64,000 nt of DNA, taken from positions 1,962,001 through 2,026,000 of the forward strand of contig CM034414.1 in NCBI GenBank assembly GCA_019925095.2. The letters run 5' to 3'. Numbering within the stretch: position 1 is the first letter of the stretch; the number at the start of each line of letters is the position of its first letter. The stretch is from Dendrolimus kikuchii (lineage: Eukaryota; Arthropoda; Insecta; Lepidoptera; Lasiocampidae). This document shows positions 20,404 through 30,423 of this stretch, in pieces. The notes beneath the pieces are model-generated. The model saw only the letters and a program-made list of their open reading frames with translations. It made no database searches and was not told where the DNA came from. A program made the translations under genes and the position numbers.

Positions 20404-20472
20404 CTGCGTCGTGGTGTCTGTAGGCGGTACTCCCGGCAAGGTACAGTTGGCCAGAGAAGGCATTATGCACAC
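20404..20472 (-). CDS. Peritrophin-like chitin-binding protein, 23-codon exon (CBD1 end)
   Basis: 69-nt microexon, phase 0, acceptor TTCACAG|GTGTGC and donor ACGCAG|GTAACT. Encodes VCIMPSLANCTLPGVPPTDT plus TTQ: the last two cysteines of CBD1 and the start of the Pro/Thr linker. The usual D-W-P after the fifth cysteine is I-M-P here. Support comes from position, phase, both splice sites and the exact cysteine it supplies to the half-domain in exon 23324-23544. Confidence 0.8.
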
Positions 20473-20639
20473 CTGTGAATAATTTAATATTAAATCTATA
20501 ATATTGTAACATTCTAAACATGCCGTATTTAAACTATTAAATATTAAAACTATTTATTAAAAATAAACAACTAGAATACACGAATAACACTACGTTTTAA
20601 TGATTTTAAGCGCAGTAATAATAATTTTAGTAAAATTAT

Positions 20640-20910
20640 TAGAGCTATGCATGTTTGCTGAAGAGTTTCTTGCGCCGCTTCTTCTCTTCAAGCCATAACA
20701 TGTTGCAAAGCGGTGGTGAATTAGATTAGGCTCCCATAGAGTAAATAATAACCATAAACAAAATTAAAACTAAATAATTTAAATGAACAAGTTGTCGGTA
20801 GGCTAAATAAAACTTTAACAATACTCGTTGGCACTTGACATCTTTGCCTTCCGTGATCACGGCTACTGAAAAGTGGCCGAAACGTCGGAATAATAAAAAG
20901 CAAATAAATT
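20640..20910 (-). repeat. LINE-derived 3' fragments
   Basis: TTCTTGCGCCGCTTCTTCTC, GGCTCCCATAGAGTA, GTTGGCACTTGACATC and AAAGTGGCCGAAACGTCGG all recur, reordered or inverted, near 46440, 47270-47480 and 58400. Confidence 0.55.
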
Positions 20911-20974
20911 ACCGCGCTTAAAACCGTTAAAACGTAGTTATATTATGTATACAAGTCGGGAAAACTTAAGAAAA

Positions 20975-21470
20975 TATAGAATAGACTATATAAATGATGG
21001 AGAACACGACATTATCTTTTGAGATTTCTTGTCTGTTTGTCGGTTTGTTTGTTGGTTCGGGATTCACGTAAAAACTACTGGACCGATTTCTATGTGGTTT
21101 TCACTGATCTATAGCAAATTTTTAGACTAAAAATCTGCGCTACTTTTTATTCTCGGAATCCCGCGGGAATTTTTCTGGGAATGATTTAAAATAGCCAGAT
21201 TAAAAAAAACGATTGCTAAAGTAATTTATTCACTGATTGATAGCAAATTTAATTTAATAAAATGTGTTTTATTTTTATCCTAGGAATCCCGCGGGAATTT
21301 TCCCGGGAGCTGTTTATAGTTGCTCGAGCTCATGAAAATTAGGTTATTCCGACACAGTTATCACTAAAATGCTAGCTTATATTCTTTTTTAAATGCAGAG
21401 ATACTTTGTGTCCCGGGTATCCCGCGGGAATTTTAAGTCGAGCGTGGACGAAGTCGCGAGCATATCCTAG
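20975..21470 (+). mobile_element. Helitron family IV
   Basis: Three GGAATCCCGCGGGAATTTT-like motifs and AACTACTGGACCGATTTCTA in the body. Ends GGACGAAGTCGCGAGCATATCCTAG before T21471. The 5' end is not defined. Fragments at 47630 and 60597. Confidence 0.75.
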
Positions 21471-21516
21471 TTAACCATTTATAAGTCTTTCATTTCACGC
21501 ATCATAACTGTTATTT

Positions 21517-21805
21517 ATCCGTGCAGGAACGGAGAAAGGGCGGCCTGTCGTAAGAGGCGACTTAACAAACCACAGCCAGGTGGTAGGGCATTTGCCCGAC
21601 TGGATGGCTACCACCCCTGGTCTAAAGCATGTCGCCATAACAACCTTGAGTTGTGTTCCGGCATTAGTGACCAGGTTCCAGTTTCCCTTAAGAGAGCAGC
21701 AACGCATTTGTAGCAACTTTGCTGTTGCAAATGTCCATAGGTGATGGTAACCGCTTTCCATCAAGTGGGCCGTCTGCCTGTCTGCTGATCACTGCAATAA
21801 AAAAA
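21517..21805 (+). mobile_element. SINE-like family A with internal deletion
   Basis: Starts TTATCCGTGCAGGAACGGAG, lacks the CAATTTCCTGCGGCC segment, ends CACTGCAATAAAAAAA. Confidence 0.85.
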
Positions 21806-21814
21806 AAAATTGTC

Positions 21815-22083
21815 CCACAACTGTCACCCACTGTACGGGAACGGACAGTATACCCGCCACGCTTGTCCAAGGCGGCTTGGCGGGTTTGACACATCGGTTA
21901 TCTCGATGTGCAGGTTGCATCACGATGTTTTCCTTCACCGTTGTTAGCACGTGGTAATTATAACAATATGCACATTAGGTCAGAAAACTGCCTAAGCGGT
22001 GCATGCGCTCCGTCCAGGATCGAACCCGCGCCCTTTGAGTTTAGGACGCGTGCGCTAGCCATTACGCTACCACGACTTCGTAA
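21815..22083 (-). mobile_element. tRNA-headed SINE (family F)
   Basis: Minus strand begins CGTGGTAGCGTAATGGCTAG (A box-like) and GGGTTCGATCC (B box-like), followed by a body with GGCAGTTTTCTGACC and GTCAAACCCGCCAAGCCGCC. Same order in the plus copy at 32952. A tRNA-derived SINE head, not a functional tRNA. Confidence 0.75.
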
Positions 22084-22225
22084 AGATTGCAAATGGAACA
22101 TTTTTAGATACTTTGTTTTTATGCAAAAGTGTAAAATATATTTACCAAATATAAAGTATGATATTTATAAAGTACGGTTGACAACCCTATTGTCAGTCAT
22201 ACCGTCCTATTTGGAGTAGACTTTG

Positions 22226-22485
22226 GCTACGTTCCACAAGAGAATCACAACGACAACGTTCGCGACCGCGATTTTCCCCGTTCCACTTACTTGCGGGCGT
22301 TACAATCATAAACTCTAATGGAACGACTATTCGACCCACTTCTTGACATGGGTCGTTGTGAGCGCTGTGTGATCAACAATAATTACGTCATTAGTGACGT
22401 TTTCGTCACGACCATAACGACCGTGGTCGCCATGTGGAAAGGCAGACGGAGCATTTTAGGCGTTGTGAGATACTAAAGGTACGCG
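22226..22485. mobile_element. MITE family G
   Basis: Shares GCGACCGCGATTTTCCC, GACATGGGTCGTTGTGAGCG and TCATTAGTGACGTTTTCG with copies at 45548 and 55642. Termini are inverted (CGTTCCA...TCACAACG and CGTTGTGAG..TACTAA). Confidence 0.65.
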
Positions 22486-22499
22486 CGCTTTGTTATATA

Positions 22500-23301
22500 C
22501 AGTATAAACTCCATGTAACGTCAGTCGATTTAACGACAAACTCCCTTAAGCGTCGAAATCACTTGGCTTTGGTTGGTTTAGCTTGTCTTCCACGGGGGCC
22601 TTTAGCTTGCTAGGAGAGCAAAGGACCTTCTACCCCCGCACAACGAAGTGGGCTGTGTTCTCCCAGGGTACACTCCAGGCACTTTATTGCGCTGGATCGG
22701 CTGGGCGTAACTATGTTCTAAATCTCAGCCTTTCCAACACAAACAAAAGCGCAGGGTCGACAGGGAGGAGGGGGTTTTTAGTGGGTATTGGGGTTGCTCG
22801 CTCGTGCAGCAACGCTCGGAGTCTTTCACACTATTCTGTGACGTCGATCGCGGACGGAGCACTGCCAAGAGCATACTATTGCTGCAAAGTTATCGCCCCC
22901 GACCGACGCGTGTCGTTCCCCTAGCAACGACCCAGACTCTATATAGCATTACATCCACTCTCAATAACGACAACAATTAAGTAATAACAAGGACCTTTTA
23001 AGTTGCTAAAATCAGTAAAAACTGCGCAGCTGTGTACATTCTTTTATCGCTTTACTATCATAGCCCGTAATAAATTCAACTGTCGGCATCATGCATACCG
23101 AAATTTCTAAGTACTTCCCGTATCGCCAAGATGCTTCAATATTGCAAGATATGAATAAAATAAGTAAAACAATACAACAAAATTACTGGTGCAGCAAAAG
23201 ACGTCAGACAAAAATAACAGACTTCTATCCATTTAACGAAAACTCTCTATAACGCCACAAAATGCACAGCCCTTCAGTGTCGTTATATGGAGTTTACGCT
23301 G
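22500..23301. mobile_element. pogo/Tigger-like element
   Basis: CAGTATAAACTCCATGTAACG at the left is inverted at the right (CGTTATATGGAGTTTACGCTG) and both ends abut TA. Tc1/mariner-type TA duplication and CAGT ends suggest pogo/Tigger. No transposase frame is intact. Contains a family D LINE fragment at 22690-22935. A second right half is at 57590-57925. Confidence 0.65.
22690..22935 (+). mobile_element. LINE 3' UTR fragment (family D)
   Basis: Matches 15130-15345 closely and ends at CTAGCAACGACCCAG without the poly(A). Confidence 0.65.
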
Positions 23302-23323
23302 TATTTTTATCCGATTTACTCAC

Positions 23324-23544
23324 CTGGAGTGCATATGAGAACTCAGTACCCGGCGCACAGATCCTTGGCTCTATATATTTCATGCCATATTCACAATAGT
23401 AGAACTTCGTGCAGTCATATTCATGGGGCAGAAGATAGTGGTACTGTGCTGGGGGACAGCCGTCATGTGGCTCCCACAGACTGAAGCTCACGCTGTCTGG
23501 CCTCGCCTGAGCGAAGGTCAGGAGTGTTATGAATAAGAATTTGT
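23324..23544 (-). CDS. Peritrophin-like chitin-binding protein, signal peptide and CBD1 start
   Basis: 221-nt exon, acceptor ATTTGCAG|ACAAAT and donor CTTCAG|GTGAGT. The first two bases complete a codon from an upstream exon that was not found. It encodes KFLFITLLTFAQA, a hydrophobic signal-peptide core with an Ala-x-Ala-like cleavage site, then RPDSVSFSLWEPHDGC, LLPHEYDC, TKFYYC, EYGMKYIEPRIC and APGTEFSYALQ. The domain has 11 residues between cysteines 3 and 4 instead of 9. An ATG at the MSFSLW site inside this exon would remove the signal peptide and is not the likely start. The product should be secreted into the gut lumen or matrix. Confidence 0.85.
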
Positions 23545-23580
23545 CTGCAAATAAAAGAAAATAGAAACCTTAATTAGCAA

Positions 23581-23937
23581 TATTACGAGGTACAGGACTC
23601 GAATTAAAATGCCGTTGGAATTATTATAGAGTTTATTAGAACTATACAAACACTTATAACACAGGTACAAATATAACTGAACACAACCAGTGCAAACGTA
23701 ATGCACGATGCAGTAACACGCGCAAAGTCCGTCAATATGTCTCTCGGGCTCGTGAACTGAATTTCTTAGAATCACACCTGGCTAATGACTACCATAAAAG
23801 ATTACAATACACAATGGGCTGTTTTTCTAATTACAATTTTTGAACACAAAGTAAACAAAAGAAGTCCAAATGCGGAAAGGTAATAAAGTGTGCTTTTATG
23901 GTATGCAGGTGTGAAGCCACTTTTGTCGGTCGTAACA
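23581..23937 (-). mobile_element. Solo LTR with internal deletion
   Basis: Minus strand begins TGTTACGACCGACAAAAG and ends CCTGTACCTCGTAATA. Relative to 11525-12027 it lacks about 120 bp around the GACGAGGCAGTCGAGCG segment. Starts 37 bp upstream of the signal-peptide exon. Confidence 0.8.
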
Positions 23938-24014
23938 ATATGATAGCGGAAGTGTTGTAAAGTAGGTGATACATGTGCTAGGAAGTATTATAAGAACTAT
24001 ATTAATAAACACAA

Positions 24015-24564
24015 TCTATACTATTATATACCTATACTAATATTATAAAGAGGTAAATCTTGTCAGTTTGTGACGTTGTAGGGGGTAATCTTTGTGTAGG
24101 TGACGCACACATGTAATAGATATTGATTATACTTATATATAATATATATATATTGTTCACAAAAATTAAAGTATGTTTTAACGGTTTTTAAGCGCGGCTT
24201 ATTATGTTACTAGTCGCGCCATTTTACGGAAATATTTGTTATTTTTTAATTTTAATTAAAATAAGGGCAACACAGACGGGGTGCGCCACACGGTGCTATT
24301 GGCTCACTTTTAAAAATCAGTGTCACGCGAGTCCCCGTTCGAAGCGAGCGCAACCGCCGTCATTAAATTCCAACGCCGTGTACGCACCCCCGAAGCCTGG
24401 CAGCCATATTATACGGTGTTTCATTTAAATACAACTAGTATCCCCTACACTTTCTTTTACTGTTCGAAAGCTACGTTAACAGGGAGTGTCATAGGCTATA
24501 TAACATGACGCTATATACCACGGGAGTGGGACAGAACGCGGGTGAAACCGGGCCGGGCCGCTAG
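24015..24564 (+). mobile_element. Helitron family III with internal insert
   Basis: 5' TCTATACTATTATATACC after A24014; 3' GGGCCGGGCCGCTAG before T24565. The two halves match 10137-10329, separated by about 350 bp of unrelated sequence (about 24095-24445). Confidence 0.75.
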
Positions 24565-24642
24565 TTGGGAATAAAAAGCGAAACTCCTTTAATATTTCCT
24601 TATTACATTATGTTTATATCTTAAAATGAAAGAAAAACATAT

Positions 24643-25163
24643 TAGTAGGGGAGCCCAAGATGCTAAATATGGAGTTACTCGAGCGTCGCGGGGACCTTTT
24701 GGATTGTGAAGATTAGATGCTAAAAAGAAAAAAAGGTTATGTGATGTATGCCCTTTCACTGGTGGGGGGAGCGTGTACAGGTTAAAAAAAAAAAGTCGCA
24801 CAGAAATACTCAAGTGCGTCAGATATTCAAAAGGGATGTTAAGTGAAGCCTAAAGGAACTCCTATTCAAAAGACTGACGATTTGGCCGCGACTAAACGTC
24901 ATGGCCGATTTTTTTTAAATGGAAAAAAAGTAGCATGGAAATACTCGACCGCGTCATATTAATATACAGACGGTTCAGCTGGATGTCCTTGTCGTGTGGA
25001 CCCATAATCTGACAATTAGGTGGAGGAATTTCCTTAATCTGACGGTTTGAAAAAAAATTGAAGAATAAAAAATACCATACATAATAGGGTGCAAAGTTTC
25101 TTCCCTTATGTTATTCTGCCACGCTCGAGTAAATCCTAAAATCCCCGCTTAGCCTCCCCTACT
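24643..25163. mobile_element. TIR element family H
   Basis: TAGTAGGGGAGCCCAAG at the left, complement of TAGTAGGGGAGGCTAAG at the right. GTTACTCGAGCGTCGC is also inverted in both arms. A second copy in opposite orientation is at 29786-30333. Confidence 0.75.
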
Positions 25164-25354
25164 ATATCAGACTGTTTCGGTTTTAAACTACGAAATTAGT
25201 TGAACAACCATTGCTCAACTAACCCCTGCCAAAATAGCTAAAATAAAAGTAAAGTTTATAATAAAAACTATTTATATGATAATAAATATTTGATATTATT
25301 AGTGTAGTACATTTATAACATTTTAACACTACTTCATTAAACACTGCAGATTTT

Positions 25355-25582
25355 TTTTATTGCAGGAGATCAGCAGACAGGCAGACATCCCACTGGATGG
25401 AAAGCGGTTCCCATCGCCTATGGACATTTGCAACAGCAAAGTTGCTACAAATACGCTGCTGCTCTCTTAAGGGAGACTGGAACTTGGTCATTAATGCCGG
25501 AACACAACTCAAGGTTGTTATGGCGACATACTTTAGACCAGGGGTGGTAGCCATCCAGTCGGGCAAATACCCTACCACCTGG
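25355..25582 (-). mobile_element. SINE-like family A, 5'-truncated
   Basis: TTTTTTTTATTGCAGGAG to GGCAAATACCCTACCACCTGG. Confidence 0.8.
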
Positions 25583-26100
25583 CAAAATGGCCGATATTTG
25601 ACACTTAGTATAAATTGAAACCGAAACGATATTTAAACTTTTTTGTTGCAAAACAAACAATGCTGTCTACATTTGAAACTCGATTGATAAGTCAGCGTGG
25701 ACAGTCGTCTAATGAATTCTTCTATTATATCAGGGCCGCACCTTTTTGGTACTTGATAAATTTGTACAGGATGTATATTTTCAGAAATATATCGATTGTC
25801 CAACATACCCCTATGCTCAACAAGTCTCTCTCTACCCTACTTATGCAAATCTAGAAAATTACCAGTTTTCAACAAGTCAACGCAATTTAAGATACTAGTA
25901 TCGGTATTTATCGTTTTATTTTATCAGTAGCGGTATTGGTATTTGTATAGTATCGGTATTTATTGTATCAGTAGCGATTATTATCGTTTGATATCTGATA
26001 TCATCTTGATATTATCATTTTCGCCGATATTTGATCTAAAAATAACTGTTGATAATATTCGCATTTAAACTACTATCTAGATTCTGGATAATTACAGTAA
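25583..26100. other. No gene seen; GGTATT-rich stretch
   Basis: Contains several ATCGGTATTTATCG-like repeats at 25895-25980 but nothing codes. Confidence 0.45.
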
Positions 26101-26102
26101 TT

Positions 26103-26262
26103 TTATCCGTGCAGGAAAGGAGAAAGAACACAATTTGCTGCGGTCAGTTTAGTTCAGCAGACAGGCAGACTACCCATCTAATCGGAAGCAGCTACCAACG
26201 CCTATGGACTTTTGTAACACCAAAGTTGCTACTAACGTGCTGCCGCTCTTTAAAGAGGACTA
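26103..26262. mobile_element. SINE-like family A, inverted chimera
   Basis: The first 45 bp are the family 5' end in plus orientation (ATCCGTGCAGGAAAGGAGAA). The next 110 bp are the family 3' half in minus orientation (CAGCAGACAGGCAGAC, CGCCTATGGACTTTTG). Confidence 0.75.
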
Positions 26263-26345
26263 GAAGCTGACAGAGACTTGTTAGTGTAATGCGTCCGGCA
26301 GTGCGGGCTGCGGGCAATAGAGCGGCGTCCAAACGAATGACCTGA

Positions 26346-26802
26346 AGGTTTGGTCAAACAGCGGACGGGGCGGGACGGCGACGCGACGCTGGCGGGACGT
26401 CAAGAGTTGTAATATATTAGTTAATGTAGAATATGTCATATAGAGCCGTCGCGCTCAGCGCTCGACTTGCGGTCACATCACGTCGCCGCCGCGTTCGGCG
26501 GGACGGAGCGCGATTGCGACGTGAGCGCGATGATCTTTTTGTGTTTTATGGATATTTATTTGAGTAGTCAAATAGACAGCGCGACGGAAGCACGTCGCGT
26601 TCGACGTGACGCCAATTTGGTATCTATTTATAAAAATGAACGAGACTCTTTTCGAAATGCTCGAGAAATCGCGCCGAGTACGACGGATCGGCCGACGCGA
26701 TGCTAGCGGGATCATCACGCCCGCAGTGTGATATCCACGTCGCGATGCCGTCCCGCTAGCGTCGCTTCGCCGTCCCGTCCCGTACGCTGTTTGACCAAAC
26801 CT
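26346..26802. mobile_element. GC-rich MITE with 3-bp duplication
   Basis: AGGTTTGGTCAAACAGCG at the left is inverted at the right, with similarity through about 55 bp (GGGACGGCGACGCGACGCT). Flanked by TGA on both sides. The 3-bp duplication suggests PIF/Harbinger, but TGA is not the usual TWA and no transposase is visible. Confidence 0.7.
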
Positions 26803-27125
26803 TGAGTGCACGCTCGGCGATCACTGTTTACAAACTGGTTTAAACCTGCACTCAACGCCCTGCTAGACGCACATCTCACCTGGTACTAGAGACACTCGTT
26901 GCCGTTTAGATACATTTAAATTAGTTTATCTATGGTCTTAGTGCACCCCCGAACCGAGTGTGCAGCGAAGCGAGACGTGCAGCGTTCCTATATACGACGT
27001 GTCGCTCTACGCATACATGCCCGCCGGAGCTGTCGTAGCAGCCGGCCACCACTAAGGACCCCGCTAGCATTTCCATGTGTTTAACACGAACGCTGCACGC
27101 TCCAATAGAGCGGTCACTCAGGCCA
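26803..27125. other. GC-richer unassigned sequence
   Basis: CAATAGAGCGGC at about 26308 and CAATAGAGCGGT at 27102 bracket the MITE region as direct repeats. No open frame recognised. Confidence 0.4.
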
Positions 27126-27127
27126 TT

Positions 27128-27437
27128 TTTTTTATTACAGGACTACAGCAGACAGGCAGACGGTCCACTTGATGGAAAGCGGTTACCATCGCCTATAGAC
27201 ATTTGTAACACCAGATGTGCTACAAATGCGCTGCTGCTCTCTTAAGGCAGACTGGAACCTGGTCACTAACGCCGGAACACAACTCAAAGTTGTTATGGCG
27301 ACATACTTTAGACCAGGGGTGGTAACCATCCAGTCAGGCAAATGCCCTACCACCTGGCTGTGGGTTGTTTAGCCGCCTCTTACGACAGACCGCCCGGCCG
27401 CAGGAAATTGTATTCTTTCTCCGTTCGTGCACGGATG
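27128..27437 (-). mobile_element. SINE-like family A, full-length minus copy
   Basis: TTTTTTATTACAGG to CCGTTCGTGCACGGAT. Confidence 0.85.
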
Positions 27438-27630
27438 AAATATATGAATATGAATATATTAATATATCGAGACAAAAATTATAGTATAGCAAGCTACCAC
27501 ACACGGGAGCTATACTATAATATATATTTTGCCCTCACTAGGTCTGCGGTCGTCTTTGCAAGCGCAAAGTTTATTTTCTGTACAGGTGTACAAATTTTGA
27601 AATAACACTATAATCAGTCTAGGTACCTAA

Positions 27631-27957
27631 ATGAATTCGACAAGAGCACTACTTTTAGATCTAATTGAAAGTTCCTCAGAGGATGATTCCGATGCTGAAT
27701 TTGATATGCATGTTGCCTTGTCAGAAACGAAAAATAGAACCATCTGGGAAGAGCCGCATATAAAACAAAAGAGAACTCGTGGCGAATTCAATTTTTATCA
27801 TGATTTATCATCGATTAAATTTGCACAGTATTTTAGAAGTTCAAGATCGGCATTTATCGAGCTTCATGAATTGATAAAAAATAATTTAATAAAACGCGAT
27901 AAGGTTATGCGCAAAAGCATTAGTTCTGAAGAACGTCTTGCAGTATGCTTGAGGTAA
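27631..27957 (+). pseudogene. PIF/Harbinger transposase-like N-terminal exon
   Basis: ATG opens a 108-codon frame with an acidic SSEDDSDAEFD start, then DLSSIKFAQYFRSSRSAF, ELHELIKNNLIKRDKVM and SISSEERLAVCLR. The (F)R-S-R-x-x-F plus PEERLAVxLR-like block is characteristic of the region ahead of the DDE domain in HARBI1/PIF transposases. The frame stops exactly at TTGAG|GTAAGAATT, a good splice donor. No downstream catalytic exon was found in the window, so it is a 5' fragment of a transposon or, less likely, a domesticated gene. Confidence 0.6.
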
Positions 27958-28247
27958 GAATTAAAAACTATATATACTAAAATAAGTATCAATATGCCAA
28001 AACATACTGAGATATTAATGTCGACATATTTTTGTGATGTCATAGAAATATATATTACAGCTGCGTGTGCGGTCACTCGAAATTTTATATGGAAAATATG
28101 TCGTAATATGCCTTGCTGTGATTCATATTAATATATATTATAGCTACGTCTGTGACGGGTTTACAATCGTTATGTCCATCTATCTTGTTGTTCTTGTAAA
28201 TTTATGTATCATAGTAATTATTTTTTATCATAGTCTAGTTGGTATCG

Positions 28248-28355
28248 AAGTTATGAATGTCAAAGAAGCAAGTGAGGTGTGTAAGAATGGGCCTAAATGG
28301 CGCTCTGTTGTGCGTGCCTACCCCGCAAGGGAACTGGCGTAAAGTTATGTATGTA
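28248..28355 (+). mobile_element. RTE LINE 3' fragment with 12-bp duplication
   Basis: TAGTTGGTATCG at 28236-28247 and 28356-28367. The normal TGA stop is TAA here. Confidence 0.92.
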
Positions 28356-28369
28356 TAGTTGGTATCGCC

Positions 28370-28830
28370 AAGAAACATTCTTTCGGCCTATACAAACTTT
28401 TATTTTATTAATTTAAATTCTTCCTTTCAATTATACGTCGTGTTCCCTTTTTCACACGCACGTCAATAAGTCATTCATTGTTATGTCACCATACGTTCAA
28501 TTAAAATCGCTCCCTTTTATAATATATAAAGGTCTTATTAAATTTTTTTTTACTAATTAAATGTTATATAGTAGAATTCGTTTTATTAATTATCATTATT
28601 ATTTATTAACAAAATTGAGTCGTTTCGGTCTTACTCCAAAAGGAAGGTTTGCACTGAAAATCAGCCTTGTGTCGGATATAATTCCGGCACAGCAATATGC
28701 TGAGTGCAAACCTTGTTTGCTGAAAATGCGGCGTATACATTCTCAAAATATGCTATGTGTATAAAAATGTATAAGGAATGTAATCACGTCGCTATTTCTT
28801 CAAATAAAATTTTTCCTTGCTTTCAAATAA
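28370..28830. other. AT-rich, nothing recognised
   Basis: A 67-codon frame at 28561-28764 has no recognisable features. Confidence 0.45.
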
Positions 28831-28843
28831 CATATACAAGATA

Positions 28844-29115
28844 GGAGTTTTTGGCGGAAACTAAAAGGGGACGTTGTGCTGTGCAGTTTTATTTTCTAAA
28901 AATGTGTAAAATCACTCTAAAATGAACAATAGTTGTAGGATATTGATAGTTTTTGAGTAGTAATCATGTGTTTTTGTGAGAAATGTGAACTGTATAGTCA
29001 AATGTGGCCTTTCGAGTTTTCACAAGAACTCCGTCATACGGCGTCGATTGTAGCCTACAATACAATTGTGCCTGGCTTAAAGGCCTAGTTGCCAAGCCAT
29101 AAACTTAAAAAAAAT
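28844..29115 (+). mobile_element. SINE-like family B with 12-bp duplication
   Basis: ATATACAAGATA at 28832-28843 and 29116-29127. Begins GGAGTTTTTGGCGGAAACT and ends in a poly(A). Clear target-primed insertion. Confidence 0.9.
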
Positions 29116-29279
29116 ATATACAAGATAAATAAAACTACAATGAAACTGAAGTGAAGAAGTGAAAGTGACTAGCAGCTGTATTTGGTGACCATTAATCAGG
29201 TACATGCGTGCTCAATTTCACATTTCCATCTAAACTAACCGATACTTCTCCTGCAAAATTGACATAGTCCATTGTAATT

Positions 29280-29525
29280 ATTTTTTTAAGGCGGGGGAAA
29301 TGCATTTCGCACAATACCGGGTCCTTTGCTAGGGATTAGACCATAGTCGATTACGGAGGCATTCCCAAGGGGGCAATCCAAACACTAATCGACTGGCTTG
29401 TGTGGAAACTCGAGTACTCAATACTCCACTAAAACCACCCTCCTCCCATGTGCCCCGCGCTTATGGCAGGAAGAGCGTGAGACTTAGAACGTAGTTACGC
29501 GCTTATCCTTAACCCAACGCCACCG
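29280..29525 (-). mobile_element. R1-like LINE 3' UTR
   Basis: TTTTTTTAAGGCGGGGGAAATG (poly(A) on minus), ACAATACCGGGTCCTTTGC, AAAACCACCCTCCTCCCATG; the same as the 3' end of the element at 52452-53281. Confidence 0.75.
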
Positions 29526-29529
29526 CAAC

Positions 29530-29780
29530 ACTAGTAGTAGTTTTTATCATAGTCATTATATCACAGACAAAAATTAATATATTTTTCAAATTTGTGGATT
29601 ATTTTTTGATAGTGAAAACTATGTATCCAACAGCTTAACCACAATATTATGGTAGAAAAATCAATTCTGTTTATTATTATTTTTGCCAATTATTGCATAC
29701 TTTACATCTTTTGGACCAAACAGTTTGAAAGTATATTATAAATTAAACTTGGAAATCTAGTGCTGGTTGGCGTTCTTTTT
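29530..29780. other. AT-rich, nothing recognised
   Basis: No open frame or repeat supported. Confidence 0.45.
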
Positions 29781-29785
29781 AGTTA

Positions 29786-30333
29786 TAATAGGGGAGACCA
29801 AGCTGGGATTTTGAGATTTATCCGAGCCTGGCAGAATAACATAAGGGGAGAAACCTTGCGCCCTATTATGTAGACCATATATAAAACCTTCATATTAGGT
29901 GGGGGTATTTATTGTTCTTCAAATTTTTTTTCAAACCGTCAGATTAAGGAAACTCCTCCATATAATTGTTAGGTTATGGGTCAGGACCACAAGGACATTA
30001 AGCTGAACCGTCTGTATATTAATATGACGCGGTCGAGTATTTCAATGTTACTTTTTTTTGCATTTTCAAAAATCGGACATGACTTTTGGTCACGTCCAAA
30101 TCGTCAGCCTTTTGAATAGCAGTTATAGGATTTAATTAACATCCCTTTTGAATATCTGACGCGCTTGAGTATTTCTGTGCGACTCTTTTTTTTTAAACCT
30201 GTACACGCTCTCCCACCAGTAAAAGGGCATATATCATATAACCTTTCTTTCTTTTTAGCGTCTAATCTTTACAATCCAAAAGGTCCCCGCGACGCTCGAG
30301 TAACTCCACATTTAGCATCTTGGGCTCTACTAT
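29786..30333. mobile_element. TIR element family H, inverted copy
   Basis: Complement of 24643-25163 over its length, including CCGCGACGCTCGAGTAACTCC and GACGCGGTCGAGTATTTC. Confidence 0.75.
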
Positions 30334-30423
30334 GTTACTCTTGAAGTCCGTTTCTTTTTGCAAGACAATGTTATCTCTTACTGTCAGAGGCCAAAACATT
30401 ACCTACATTTCGGAACTCACTTA

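Noticed and set aside
26467..26811. Frames on both strands inside the GC-rich MITE
   Set aside because: Explained by GC content and inverted repeats; no recognisable protein.
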